The position numbers and the translations under genes are program-made. Below are positions 26,492-36,189 of a DNA stretch of 64,000 bases, piece after piece. The stretch comes from an uncultured Prevotella sp. (lineage in GTDB: Bacteria > Bacteroidota > Bacteroidia > Bacteroidales > Bacteroidaceae): positions 218,502 to 282,501 of the forward strand of contig CAMVUM010000001.1 in the NCBI GenBank assembly GCA_947170725.1, given 5' to 3'. The number at the start of each line of letters is the position of its first letter. Within the stretch, counting starts at the first letter, position 1. The notes beneath the pieces were generated by a model. The model did not search any database. It was not told where the DNA came from and was given only the letters and a program-made list of their open reading frames with translations.

Positions 26492-29400
26492 TTACGCCGC
26501 AATCACCCTACTGATTAGTTTTACATAATCAATAAGTGCTTTAGGGCTATCACGGAAGATAGCTGTGAACTTATTGAAAGGTGGTTGCTGCAATACAACA
26601 GTGGCAATATCCCCATTTTCACATACATAACGAATGAGTGTACGCAGATACTCCTCTTGCATACGAGTCAGTTCCGCACCATGAATCAATGCACGATATT
26701 TTTCCAATGCTATATCCTGCTCCACGCCAATGATGGAACGGATGAAAGCTGCCACATTATGCTGGTATGGCTTGGTTCTTGTTTGTGCCTCAAACTCTTC
26801 TTTTGAACCCAACTCTTCCCAGAAAATCTGTTCCAATCGGGCGATGTCTTGTTCGGAAAGCGGGTCAAGGTGGTATATCTTCTGCAATGTATCGTCGTCC
26901 GACAAATGTTCTTTGAGATAATCCTCCACCCGGCGGCGATAGGTGCGGATAGGGGTTACATTGACTCCCGAATTATCCTCTTCAAACGTGTCTGTCACAT
27001 TGATGGTAAACGTTTGTCCTACCGTACCGCCATCCAAGTATTGGATGAGTTCACGAAGCTCTTTCCTGATACGTTCGAGTGAACCCAAACTTTTGGATTC
27101 CCAGAAGTGGGGAGACAGCACTTCGTCCAGTACATCCATCTTTGCCATTACTTGCGGAATGGATGCTTTCTTTTCTTTGAGATAAGCGGCTATGTCCATT
27201 ATCTTCCGCTCAGAGGAGGTTGAATTGACTGTTTCGTCCACCAAGGCAAGTTGAGATTTGAGCACAAGTGCATCAAGTTTCAATGCAGACGTATCGGTAG
27301 TGGCGTTTTTAAGCAATGGTGAAATATTGCTTTTCATAGCCATTGCATCGCCAAGCGTCAAACAGGTCATGGCTTCCGGATTGGCGTATGTTTCAACGGC
27401 TCTCAGTTGCAGGCGCACATCTATCCGGTTTCTGTTCAAGGCGGCAATTTGTTGGTGCAGAATGTCGGCAAGGTCGTTGTGAAAAGCCTTTGCCTCCTCG
27501 TTGCTTTGATACTTGCCGTCTTGCAAGGCGAATTTGATGTCCGTGCGCAGATTAAATATCAAACTGACGATGGATTGCGACTTTGTAGGTCGGGCACCTT
27601 CGGGATGCATCTCGAAATACTCAAAGTTCCGGTAAAAGTCGAATATCAAGAACTCTTTTTTGTGTTGTCCTTCGCCAAACAGGTTTTCGCACAAGCGTGT
27701 ACCTCTACCTATCATTTGCCAGAATTTTATCTTGGAATGGATGGGCTTGAAGAAAACCAAATTCACAATCTCAGGCACATCAATACCTGTGTCGAGCATA
27801 TCTACCGATACGGCAATCTGAGGTTGTTTGCTTACATCTGCAAACTTATCAAGCAGGTCAGACGAATACTTCTCGTAGTTATCGATGACCCTGCAGAAGT
27901 CCGGTCCCAAGTCAGGATAGAGTACTGCAAACCGTTCGGCAATAAACACGGCGTGCTTGTGGTTGTAGGCAAAGATGATGGTTTTACCTATCAGGGTATT
28001 GTCTTTCACCCGGATGCCGTCGTTCATCAGCCTATTCAGCACATGGTCAACGGTATCTTGGTTGAAAATGTATTTGAATATCTCCGTTGCGTTAATGGTG
28101 CGGCTGTATGGGTCATCTGGTTCTAATCCAGCTTTCATTTTCTCATACTCGAAAATCTCTTCCAACTGTTTCCGTTCTTCCGGGGTAAGTTGGTCGGGAT
28201 TAATACCTTCGGTCAGAATTTTCGAGTTGTCTTTAATCGCTTTGAATGGGTTGAGATAGCCATCAGCTACCGCTTCGTCATATTCGTAACTGTCGGTCGG
28301 TTCGCCTTGCTCCATACCGAACAGGTCGTATGTCGAACGGTCTACTTCATCGCGCGGAGTGGCTGTCAATCCTAAGAGGAGTCCATCGAAATACTCAAAG
28401 ATAGCCCCGTATTTGCCAAACACACTACGGTGGGCTTCGTCGATGATAATGAGGTCGAACCTGCCTAACGAGAACGTCTTGGTATCCCTGTCCAAATGTC
28501 CTATCATGGTCTGATAAGTGGAGAAAAGGATACGTGCCGATATATCCACATCGCTGTCACGTAAGGAACTGACTGTCATGTTGGGCAATAACTTTGTATA
28601 ATTCTTTTTTGCCTGATTGACCAGTTCGATACGGTCGGCAAGGAACAACACATTCTTTACCCAATTGTTTCGCACCAACACATCGACGAGTGAGATACTG
28701 ATACGCGTCTTTCCCGTACCAGTAGCCATCACAAGCAGGGCACGACGATGCTTGTCGTTATAATGTTTGCACACTGATTCAATCACTCGCTTTTGGTAGT
28801 TGCGATTGGTTATCTTGTCCGAAATCTGCAAGTCGGTAATGTCGTTGCGACTCCGTTGTGCTATCATTCTGCGCAATTCGTCAATGGTATGGAATCCCAT
28901 CACTTTGCGTGACGGATAACCGATACCATCTATTATATGGGTTTCAAAACCATTGGTGTAGTAGATAACCGGATGAGGACAGGCGTAGTGTTTAGCCAGA
29001 CGATCGGCATACAATTCCGCTTGATGGCGACCAGCTGTCGCATCTACACTGGTGCGCTTGGCTTCCACTACAGCCAGTGGCGTTCCGTCTGCATCAAACA
29101 GTACATAGTCCGCATATCCCACACCGCTCTCATTGGGCATACCCTGTACCTCTATCTCTATTCCGGCATGGCGGGGGATGATTTCACCCTTATGTCCAGA
29201 TACATTCCAACCTGCCTCGTGAAGCAACAGGTCGATATACAATTTTCGGGTTTCTGCTTCCGAGAGGTCGTTTACAACAGGCTGGGCATCCACCGTTGTA
29301 GGTTGTGCATCTGAACTTTCTTTCACCGCTTTTGCGGCAGTATCGGCAGTCTGCGTGGTCGCTGAAGAGGCTTGCTCTGTTTGAGGAACAACGGCAATGT

Positions 29401-29842
29401 TACTTGGTTGAGGTGATTGGGGAATCAGCTCTTTGTCAAAGTCCGGCAATGTGTCAATCACCTGCCAAGCCAATAGGATGGAACCAATGATGTAATAGAG
29501 GTTCAATACGGCAAAAAACGATTCTCTGCGTCCGACGAAGCCGTCACCGGCGTGAGCTGCGGTATTGCCGATTTTGCGGACATAGTGAATGCGCTTCATT
29601 AGGTCTTCGCTGTCTATGAAACCGGTGAAACGTTCATCGGTGGTTAGCGAAAGCAACGAAGCCCGTTCGCCTATTTGCCACCCTTTCAAGCGGTAAACGG
29701 TCTTCACCATTGTTTCTAACGCAAGCCGTGCCTGCTGTGCCGAAATCATCGGATTGTTTACTTGAAAATCCTCGGCTGTTGCACAATACCGATAGATTGT
29801 CCCTAATCCGTCAATGCCTTTTATGATGTCGAAATTCCTCAT
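26492..29842 (-). CDS. hsdR: Type I restriction endonuclease R subunit
   Basis: HsdR is the motor and nuclease subunit of a type I restriction-modification complex with HsdM and HsdS. The 1116-residue product begins with a DUF4145-like helical domain (about 1-120). After a Thr/Ala linker comes the nuclease core with YADYVLFDADG and AVVEAKRT (D...ExK, about 245-262), then a superfamily 2 helicase with Walker A MATGTGKTRISI (about 371), DEAH box IIDEAHRS (about 452), LTATPRDEVD (about 480) and IGRGTRLCENLFG (motif VI, about 690). The C-terminal helical region is EcoEI-type. It is the last gene of a four-gene operon, 3 nt after fic. Confidence 0.95.
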   Translation of the reverse strand: MRNFDIIKGIDGLGTIYRYCATAEDFQVNNPMISAQQARLALETMVKTVYRLKGWQIGERASLLSLTTDERFTGFIDSEDLMKRIHYVRKIGNTAAHAGDGFVGRRESFFAVLNLYYIIGSILLAWQVIDTLPDFDKELIPQSPQPSNIAVVPQTEQASSATTQTADTAAKAVKESSDAQPTTVDAQPVVNDLSEAETRKLYIDLLLHEAGWNVSGHKGEIIPRHAGIEIEVQGMPNESGVGYADYVLFDADGTPLAVVEAKRTSVDATAGRHQAELYADRLAKHYACPHPVIYYTNGFETHIIDGIGYPSRKVMGFHTIDELRRMIAQRSRNDITDLQISDKITNRNYQKRVIESVCKHYNDKHRRALLVMATGTGKTRISISLVDVLVRNNWVKNVLFLADRIELVNQAKKNYTKLLPNMTVSSLRDSDVDISARILFSTYQTMIGHLDRDTKTFSLGRFDLIIIDEAHRSVFGKYGAIFEYFDGLLLGLTATPRDEVDRSTYDLFGMEQGEPTDSYEYDEAVADGYLNPFKAIKDNSKILTEGINPDQLTPEERKQLEEIFEYEKMKAGLEPDDPYSRTINATEIFKYIFNQDTVDHVLNRLMNDGIRVKDNTLIGKTIIFAYNHKHAVFIAERFAVLYPDLGPDFCRVIDNYEKYSSDLLDKFADVSKQPQIAVSVDMLDTGIDVPEIVNLVFFKPIHSKIKFWQMIGRGTRLCENLFGEGQHKKEFLIFDFYRNFEYFEMHPEGARPTKSQSIVSLIFNLRTDIKFALQDGKYQSNEEAKAFHNDLADILHQQIAALNRNRIDVRLQLRAVETYANPEAMTCLTLGDAMAMKSNISPLLKNATTDTSALKLDALVLKSQLALVDETVNSTSSERKIMDIAAYLKEKKASIPQVMAKMDVLDEVLSPHFWESKSLGSLERIRKELRELIQYLDGGTVGQTFTINVTDTFEEDNSGVNVTPIRTYRRRVEDYLKEHLSDDDTLQKIYHLDPLSEQDIARLEQIFWEELGSKEEFEAQTRTKPYQHNVAAFIRSIIGVEQDIALEKYRALIHGAELTRMQEEYLRTLIRYVCENGDIATVVLQQPPFNKFTAIFRDSPKALIDYVKLISRVIAA

Positions 29843-29845
29843 AAC

Positions 29846-30865
29846 TCAGTCTTTTATAAATTGCCAATAACCATCTTTGTCCGAACCAACTCGATGTATC
29901 ACTGTTCCATTTAGTTTCTTGATATGTCGGGCAACGGTGGCGCGACCGATACCCAGCACCTGTGCATATTCATCGTAGGTGTATTCTGGATGCTCTTTTA
30001 TTGCGGTGACAAGCCGTGAAGTGGTGTCGTTGGTTTTTACAGTATCACTTGCAGTATCATTTACAGTATCACTTGTGGCCTTTTGATACTGTAAAGTCCG
30101 ATTTTCGAGATTGGTAATATGTTGTGCCATCATTACATCTTGAATAATGACACTGTCTTCGTGTTCACGGCTGTCTATCAGTGCCTGTATATATTCTTCT
30201 TTTGCTTCTTTCGTCACAATGGAAGGGATAAGTCCCAACTGCCGTTGCACCATGTTCATTAATAGGCGTGTGGTGCGACCGTTGCCGTCCACCCACGGAT
30301 GAATGGTAACCAAGCGGAAATGGGCTTCAAAACTCAGGCGATAACAGGCGGCCATGTTGTTTTTGTCAACGTATGACAATGCCTCATTCAGCCACTCACA
30401 AAACTCAGCTGTTGCTTTAGGAACTTTTTGAAAAGCCAGATAGCTCTTTTCTCCGATACCGGCACTCACATTGCAACGGCGCAATTCGCCTTTGGAGGAA
30501 TCGAATGTGCCGCCTAATGTGGAGTATTCCGAACTGGTACGCCGCATGACTTTAGCAGACAGCTCACACAAGAATTCAACCGTGTAAGACCGAGCAGATT
30601 TTACCCATTCAAATCCAAAGAGATAGGCGTTCTTCAAGTCCACATTCATCATCTGCTCCATGAGGCTTCTTCCCTTGGCGGCAATTCCTTCATCAAACAG
30701 AAGTTGGTTTTCCACCTCGGTAACGGTAGAACTCTCGATGGCTGTGGAGTGCGTGATAAGCGAATAGAGGTAGAATTTGTCGTAATCTACCTGTTGCTCA
30801 ATACCTGAACCGGTATATCGGTGGATGGTATCTTTCAATTTTTTATCTATCTCTTTCATTGCCAT
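29846..30865 (-). CDS. Fic-domain protein with C-terminal winged helix
   Basis: Fic proteins usually transfer AMP from ATP to a protein hydroxyl. The catalytic loop is HPWVDGNGRTTR (about residue 192), a full match to HPFxxGNGRxxR. An N-terminal segment STAIESS (about residue 36) resembles the inhibitory helix motif (S/T)xxxE(G/N), with Ser replacing Gly/Asn, so self-inhibition may be weak. After residue 260 a Thr-rich linker leads to a winged helix (YDEYAQVLGIGRATVARHIKKLNG) that could bind DNA. It sits inside the restriction operon, 9 nt after hsdS and 3 nt before hsdR, so it is co-expressed with it. Its target is unknown. Confidence 0.92.
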   Translation of the reverse strand: MAMKEIDKKLKDTIHRYTGSGIEQQVDYDKFYLYSLITHSTAIESSTVTEVENQLLFDEGIAAKGRSLMEQMMNVDLKNAYLFGFEWVKSARSYTVEFLCELSAKVMRRTSSEYSTLGGTFDSSKGELRRCNVSAGIGEKSYLAFQKVPKATAEFCEWLNEALSYVDKNNMAACYRLSFEAHFRLVTIHPWVDGNGRTTRLLMNMVQRQLGLIPSIVTKEAKEEYIQALIDSREHEDSVIIQDVMMAQHITNLENRTLQYQKATSDTVNDTASDTVKTNDTTSRLVTAIKEHPEYTYDEYAQVLGIGRATVARHIKKLNGTVIHRVGSDKDGYWQFIKD

Positions 30866-30874
30866 TGTGCTACT

Positions 30875-31978
30875 TTATGAAAAATAATATTGCATCCGTT
30901 CTGCCATCATGGTTTTGGCATCTTCCAATTGCTTGCAGATTAACTCTTTCTGCTTTTCAATGGATTCAATCTTGAAGGCAAATTCTTGTTGTAAAGAGAG
31001 TGGGGGAATTATAAATTTTATATTTCCAACAATAGTAAGATTCATGTTTTTTTGGTTTGTTCCATTTCCTAATTCACGATTAGCTTCATAACACATCTGA
31101 AAATGCCAATAACAAAAAGTAGGATTTAATGAGTCTTTACATTGTATGGCTGCACATGCTTGATTTGTTGCTGCTTTAATTCTTAATAACCCGACTTGAC
31201 CTCTTGTTTTACCTTGCCCATACATCGCAACAAGTATGGTATCAGGAAGATAAATCGAACAATTGGAATTATCTATAGCTTCTTTAGTTATGTGCTCCTG
31301 AGTCTCCCAAATATATGAATTATGTACTTCCGTAGATTTAACCCATGGAATATCTCCTTCATAGTATGATACTATTTTGCGACTTGGAGTTGCACCTGTT
31401 CCTATGGATGCATATTTATTTAAAGATCCCTTTTCCCATCCTTTCGGATTACTCACCGGGTCACCGAACATATCCAGAAAAATGGATTGCGCCAGTGCAT
31501 CCAAGTCCTCCAATTGCGCTTTGTAGCCGTCAATCATTGTCTGGATGGCATCTAATTCGGAAGTGATGGCTTGCTGAATTGAAAGAGATGGGTAAGAAAT
31601 GTTTAACTCTTTAAGGAACTTAAAATGTCGAGAATATCCATTACTTGGAATATCCACCCATTTAAGGAAATGGAATAGATACTTAGTGTTAATATCAGAA
31701 TTTGGCCGGATAACTTTAACGCCATCTGCACCTACGCAAAAATCAAAATCAACGAATTTCAGAACGCGTGTATGGTCACCAAATATTACAACCTCACCAA
31801 TAGAGTTAAGATTTTCAATAGAATCACAATATCCAGAGATGAAATCTTTCTCTTGTGAGATTATCGGATATTGACCGTATCGTTGGTAATCTTTTTTCTG
31901 AACAGCATCTTTAACCTTTACGGTTTTAATGCAATCAGACATAATATTTTGTTTCCACTTCGTCTTTGCCACTTTCAT
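30875..31978 (-). CDS. hsdS: Type I restriction specificity subunit
   Basis: HsdS sets the bipartite DNA target for the complex. The 367-residue protein has two target-recognition domains. The first covers about 1-140 and ends FKFLKELNISYPSLSIQQAI, the second covers about 185-345 (GTGATPSRKIVSYYEGDIPWVKSTEV, then LTIVGNIKFIIPPLSLQQEF). Each is followed by a conserved helix (LDAIQTMIDGYKAQLEDLDAL; ESIEKQKELICKQLEDAKTMM). The first domain is short at its N-terminus compared with canonical HsdS of about 400-450 residues, but still within range for EcoEI-like systems. It starts 4 nt after hsdM. No silent hsdS copy or inverted repeat is nearby, so no shuffling is apparent. Confidence 0.93.
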   Translation of the reverse strand: MKVAKTKWKQNIMSDCIKTVKVKDAVQKKDYQRYGQYPIISQEKDFISGYCDSIENLNSIGEVVIFGDHTRVLKFVDFDFCVGADGVKVIRPNSDINTKYLFHFLKWVDIPSNGYSRHFKFLKELNISYPSLSIQQAITSELDAIQTMIDGYKAQLEDLDALAQSIFLDMFGDPVSNPKGWEKGSLNKYASIGTGATPSRKIVSYYEGDIPWVKSTEVHNSYIWETQEHITKEAIDNSNCSIYLPDTILVAMYGQGKTRGQVGLLRIKAATNQACAAIQCKDSLNPTFCYWHFQMCYEANRELGNGTNQKNMNLTIVGNIKFIIPPLSLQQEFAFKIESIEKQKELICKQLEDAKTMMAERMQYYFS

Positions 31979-31982
31979 ATCC

Positions 31983-33479
31983 TTACGAATTTAGCAGTTT
32001 CTTAAACTCCGCAAACGCTGCATCAATGGTCTTTTGCCGTTTCTCCATACGAGCTATAATTATCTCCGGTGCATCATACTGAACCTTTTCACGCTCCACT
32101 TCATGGTAACGTTTATAACTGAGGTCGTAACCATTAGCACGAATTTCATCGGTAGTTACAAAGAACGATTGTTCCTTGCGATTACGGTCGGCCTCCGCTT
32201 CAAGATGATGGAAACGGGAGATAATATCGGGAATGTCGTTTTGTTCGGGGGTAGGGATGCGTTGCGTAGTCAATGAGAAGCCATCGGCACGCATATCGTA
32301 AAACCATACTTTGTCGGTACCGCCCGTTCCCGTCTTCGTAAAGATGATAATGGCGGTGGAAACCCCGCTATAAGGTTGAAACACCCCTGAAGGCATCGTG
32401 ATGACGGCTTGCAGACAATGGCTATCCACCAACGCCGAGCGTATGGTTTTATACGCTTGCGCATCACCCGTAAGAACCGTGTCTGGCACAACAGACGCGC
32501 ACCGTCCACCCGTCTGCAACATCCGCATCATTAGAGCCAAGAACAGCAATTCCGTCTTTTTAGTCTTGACAGCAGCCCGCAACGAATGGGCAATGTCGTC
32601 TTGGTCGAGACTGCCGGCAAAAGGCGGGTTGGCAAGGCAGAGCGTGTATTTGTTGGTATCGTTGTTTTCGTCCGACAACGAGTTGCGATAGTAGAGGTTA
32701 GGCTCGTCCACCTCGTGAAGCATCATGTTCATACAGCCGATACGCATCATAGACGCATCGGAATCCGAACCGTAAAACATTTCGCTTCGATAACGTTTCA
32801 TTACATCCATGTTCAGCAGCTCATCTGCCTGATTCTCCTTAATATATTTAGCAGATTCCATGATGAATCCGGCAGAGCCCATCGCAGGGTCGCAAATGGT
32901 GTCGTTGAGCGTAGGGCGCATCAGCTCTACCATCATACGGATAATGTGGCGTGGGGTACGGAATTGTCCGTTCGTTCCCGATGCTGCCATCTTGCTCAGC
33001 ATATACTCGTACATATCGCCCATCATATCCGCACCGTCCGATGCCAGCTCTTCGATACCCTCCACTACGCGCGATAAAAGCCGCGCATTGGTTATCTGGA
33101 AAACCGTATCCTCCATTGCCCGGCTATATGCCGAACCCTCGCCACCGATATGACGCAAAAAGATAAACACATCGTTGCGCACACGATTCAACATCCGGGT
33201 AGGCTCCATCTCCTTGAACTCGTGCCAACGCATTTCGTTGTAGGGCACATCTTGGTCGGTCGATGGGTTGTGCCACATCCCATCTGGAAAGGTCGGGTTG
33301 AGCAACGCATCGCCTGTCAAGTTGGCAATAGATTCCTTCTCACGCTGTTTCTCATCCAACATCTTCATAAAGAGCAAATAGGTCATCTGTTCAAAGATGG
33401 CCGAAGGTTGGGTGAAGCCATTGTTCCAGAAGGTTTGCCACACGGCATCCACTTTTTGTTTTATTTCGCCTGTTATCAT
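31983..33479 (-). CDS. hsdM: Type I restriction-modification methyltransferase subunit
   Basis: HsdM makes N6-methyladenine and protects host DNA. The 498-residue product has the N-terminal HsdM helical domain (1-150), motif I DPAMGSAGFIMES (about 197), a gap rich in helices, and the catalytic motif IV LANPPFAG (about 283). GRCASVVPDTVLTG is motif V/VI-like. The C-terminus ends in a long helix. It is the first gene of hsdM-hsdS-fic-hsdR. A small XRE gene lies 50 nt upstream on the same strand and may be part of the same transcript. Confidence 0.95.
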   Translation of the reverse strand: MITGEIKQKVDAVWQTFWNNGFTQPSAIFEQMTYLLFMKMLDEKQREKESIANLTGDALLNPTFPDGMWHNPSTDQDVPYNEMRWHEFKEMEPTRMLNRVRNDVFIFLRHIGGEGSAYSRAMEDTVFQITNARLLSRVVEGIEELASDGADMMGDMYEYMLSKMAASGTNGQFRTPRHIIRMMVELMRPTLNDTICDPAMGSAGFIMESAKYIKENQADELLNMDVMKRYRSEMFYGSDSDASMMRIGCMNMMLHEVDEPNLYYRNSLSDENNDTNKYTLCLANPPFAGSLDQDDIAHSLRAAVKTKKTELLFLALMMRMLQTGGRCASVVPDTVLTGDAQAYKTIRSALVDSHCLQAVITMPSGVFQPYSGVSTAIIIFTKTGTGGTDKVWFYDMRADGFSLTTQRIPTPEQNDIPDIISRFHHLEAEADRNRKEQSFFVTTDEIRANGYDLSYKRYHEVEREKVQYDAPEIIIARMEKRQKTIDAAFAEFKKLLNS

Positions 33480-33529
33480 ATTTATCTATCTATTCTGTTG
33501 GATTAAACGGAGTAAAACAAGGATATTCG

Positions 33530-33736
33530 TCATTTCCCAGAGGATTGAATAAGTTCTTTCGCATCAACATTCAAAATCTCAGCAATCTCAAACAGTACTT
33601 CCAAACTCGGTTGTCGTCTGTTACATACATACGCATTGACTATACAGAAGCTTTTGCCAAGTTTCTCTGCCAGCCAAGTTTGTTTGATTCCTCTTTCTAC
33701 AAGCACTTCTTTTATCCGATTCATGGGTTTATCCAT
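33530..33736 (-). CDS. XRE-family helix-turn-helix regulator
   Basis: A 68-residue protein consisting almost wholly of one XRE DNA-binding domain: VERGIKQTWLAEKLGKSFCIVNAYVCNRRQPSLEVLFEIAEIL is a complete five-helix HTH. It lies just upstream of hsdM on the same strand and directly follows a terminator-promoter module that is repeated upstream of the reverse transcriptase pair. It probably acts as control protein of the restriction operon, and because of the shared promoter sequence, perhaps of the RT operon too. The ATG at 33736 is the only sensible start. Confidence 0.88.
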   Translation of the reverse strand: MDKPMNRIKEVLVERGIKQTWLAEKLGKSFCIVNAYVCNRRQPSLEVLFEIAEILNVDAKELIQSSGK

Positions 33737-33766
33737 TGTTTTGTCTTTATATCATCAATTTGAATA

Positions 33767-33822
33767 CAAAGATATAAAATATTATGCTATAAAAAGAGAA
33801 AAGAGGAAGAAAACTTTTCCTC
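33767..33822 (-). promoter_or_regulatory. Terminator-promoter module upstream of XRE-hsdM (copy 1)
   Basis: On the minus strand, hairpin GAGGAA (33803-33808) with TTCCTC (33817-33822) is followed by TTTTCTCTTTTT, ending the RT operon. The promoter follows, with -7 TATCTTTG at 33767-33774. Positions 33767-33803 match 37691-37727 with only two differences. ATAAAATATTAT within it is an ATAA/TTAT inverted repeat and a candidate operator. Confidence 0.75.
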
Positions 33823-34004
33823 CTCACTCGATTACATTCAAATGCCGCTCAATCGGATGTAAGTGTTTAAAAAAGCAAGATTTCACATTTGGTACAATCC
33901 TAACCAACCATTTTGGAAAACGTAACTTCCTGCGTCGTTTCGGCTAGCTTGAAGGTTATGTGTGTGAAAGTGTAGTTGGACCAACAGCTGTTACAGAAGT
34001 TACG
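33823..34004 (-). ncRNA. Candidate template RNA of the reverse transcriptase system
   Basis: This roughly 180-nt segment lies between the stop codon of the second RT gene and the shared terminator. It has no reading frame. On the minus strand, CGTAACTTC (34004-33996, overlapping the RT stop codon) pairs perfectly with GAAGTTACG (33929-33921). The enclosed loop contains CACACACA (33966-33959), the palindrome AACAGCTGTT and the palindrome GTTGGTCCAAC. DRT3-type antiphage RT pairs are reported, to my knowledge, to use an RNA with an ACACAC template, so the repeat in this place is suggestive. The exact ends are uncertain. Confidence 0.55.
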
Positions 34005-36189
34005 AATATACCTCCTGTGAAATCTTTGCCTGTAATTCTTTATTTAAATTAAACATTGTCCAGCGGGTGAAAATGTACTTTTGCTTCTTGGCAAAGCGCA
34101 TTATCATCTGCTGATCTTTTATCTCTGTAATGCCTATCAATGCAAGAAGGCTTTTCTTGTATGCATCATCCACAAAGGGACAAGTCATCATATCAGCCGT
34201 GAGAATCGTGAGTTCTGAATTGCGTTTGCGCTCAGATTCCGCAACAAGCCGATACTTCTTTAAAATCTCTTTTTTCAATAAAGCCTTTTGTTCATAATAG
34301 CACTTGTGATTCGCATAGTAATACAATAATATAATACATGCGAAAAGGTTATACTGTAGTTCACTTTTACCAATGAATGATTTCATAACTTCCGGTGCGA
34401 GTAGATATGCATAGCCTAACTCTTTAGCCAATATTAATAGATAGAGGCTTTCATGCAAGGTGTTTCGATGTGTATCTGTTGTAGCCAGCACCAAGGCTAT
34501 TTCATCTTGAATCTTTTTAAAGATAATATCCTTGCTTGTCGTTTGGAATCTAACCTCCGGATTAACTTTGAAATCACCATGTCGTTTTCCATAGATAATG
34601 ATGGAATTCATTATCTTCAGCAATTTCAATGTTGTATTTATCTGCCTGTTGCTATTGAACACGAAGAATACCACATCAATTAGAGATACAAGATAACTTG
34701 TGAGCTTCCTTTGTACTCGTTGTGCATGAATTTCAACCTCATCCTTATTCGCCTCTTCTTTTGACATCAGGCGCTCATACTTCTTGAAACCTATTTCATA
34801 TCGATTAAGAAAAGCGTCAAGGCGTTGACTTATCTTCTCAAGCAGATAATTTGCTATATCGCGATATTCAATTCCGCATTCCCTTACTATTGCTTTTATT
34901 TGAGCATTTACGCTATTTGCAGACAGGTATATATTGAATTTCTTATCTAATATTTCTCTGTCTTTATCTGATTCTTCATCTGATTCTTCATCTTCCGTGT
35001 CCTCCTCTTCTTCTGTATTTAATTTTGATTCTACTTCTTCCCAAAGTGGAGTCGAGAATATATTGCTCAGCAAATTTTCAATTCGCTGTTTGGCAATAGT
35101 CACCTTTGTTATAAAGGGCCTTTCAAACTCTTCTGTTTTGGATGGACTAATCTGCAATTTGAATTCCTTCAGCCATTTTGTTAGACTTTCCATGAAGAGA
35201 TTTCTGTCCTTTTCGTCATTATAGAAGAGGAAATAGTCGTCAACATACCGATAACACTCATAGGAGGATTTCTGACGGAGGTCTTTTCCCAATAGTTCCT
35301 GTTCAACCTTTTGATCTATATACTGAAGTATAATCTCTGCAAAGATTCGAGAAAACTCCGGACCTATTACGATACCATTCGTCTCGCGAGCATTGACCGA
35401 TTGCATTAGATTATCAAATGCATCGCCAACCCATGAACCATGATATCCAGGTAAGACCTTTACCTTGTCCGCACCACCTGCTGTTGCCCAACTTATGGTA
35501 TGGGTATAAATACTGTCGAAACAACTCTGTAGGTCGAACTTCACAAGAAGTTTGAATTTCTTTTCTGCACGCTGGTATCTGTAATCCTCATAGAACTTGT
35601 ATATATTTGAATACTTCTCGTAGCTGAAATAAGTTTTCAAATTTTCATATTCATTGAAGAACAATTCAACTTTATCACTTTCATGCCCGGACAACCTTCG
35701 GTGAAGTCGATCTCTATAGTAAAAGTATTGTGCTATCTTGTGCGGTTTGCGAATAGAGTATTTACTCTGATTGCAAAGATAGAGTATAGAATACTTATAC
35801 TGATCATAAAACTTCACAACCTGCCACTGGTTATACGGATGTATAATTGACAGCGTTCGGGTCTTATTCGTCTTGTGAGCGATATTAAATTGATATGGGT
35901 AGAATAGGGCACTATTCTTGTGTTTCAAATCACTTATTGGCTTACCATGCTCATAACAGCCAAAAAGTAATGCAGCAAAAGCAGATGAATCTTCTTCATC
36001 AGTTCGTTTTGTTTGTTTCAATTGTGTCTCTTTCTTTCCAACTTTACCTACCCATAGGTATTTTGCAAGAAATCTGTATAGATACTTGTTTGAGAAAATA
36101 ATCGGACACTCGTATGGCAGAACGTCTGAAAAGAGTACTCGCTCTTTACTATAATTTAGTTTTACCTTTTTTCTACGCTTCATACCCAC
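34000..36189 (-). CDS. Defence-type reverse transcriptase, second of a pair (DRT3b/UG8-like)
   Basis: This 729-residue reverse transcriptase has motif A-like FDLQSCFDSIYTHTISWA (about residue 220), TNGIVIGPEFSRIFAEIILQ (motif B region, about 270) and the catalytic YRYVDDYFLFY (YVDD, about 312). The long C-terminal half (about 400-729) has an acidic Glu/Asp-rich insert (EEEEDTEDEESDEESD), then an all-helical domain without known motifs. There is no maturase domain, so it is neither a group II intron RT nor a retron RT by layout. Its start overlaps the end of the first RT by 10 nt. Two dissimilar RTs in tandem fit DRT3, but the subtype call needs a search. Confidence 0.82.
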   Translation of the reverse strand: MGMKRRKKVKLNYSKERVLFSDVLPYECPIIFSNKYLYRFLAKYLWVGKVGKKETQLKQTKRTDEEDSSAFAALLFGCYEHGKPISDLKHKNSALFYPYQFNIAHKTNKTRTLSIIHPYNQWQVVKFYDQYKYSILYLCNQSKYSIRKPHKIAQYFYYRDRLHRRLSGHESDKVELFFNEYENLKTYFSYEKYSNIYKFYEDYRYQRAEKKFKLLVKFDLQSCFDSIYTHTISWATAGGADKVKVLPGYHGSWVGDAFDNLMQSVNARETNGIVIGPEFSRIFAEIILQYIDQKVEQELLGKDLRQKSSYECYRYVDDYFLFYNDEKDRNLFMESLTKWLKEFKLQISPSKTEEFERPFITKVTIAKQRIENLLSNIFSTPLWEEVESKLNTEEEEDTEDEESDEESDKDREILDKKFNIYLSANSVNAQIKAIVRECGIEYRDIANYLLEKISQRLDAFLNRYEIGFKKYERLMSKEEANKDEVEIHAQRVQRKLTSYLVSLIDVVFFVFNSNRQINTTLKLLKIMNSIIIYGKRHGDFKVNPEVRFQTTSKDIIFKKIQDEIALVLATTDTHRNTLHESLYLLILAKELGYAYLLAPEVMKSFIGKSELQYNLFACIILLYYYANHKCYYEQKALLKKEILKKYRLVAESERKRNSELTILTADMMTCPFVDDAYKKSLLALIGITEIKDQQMIMRFAKKQKYIFTRWTMFNLNKELQAKISQEVYS

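Noticed and set aside
30875..31978. Phase-variable hsdS by inversion
   Set aside because: No second hsdS copy, inverted repeat or adjacent recombinase was seen.
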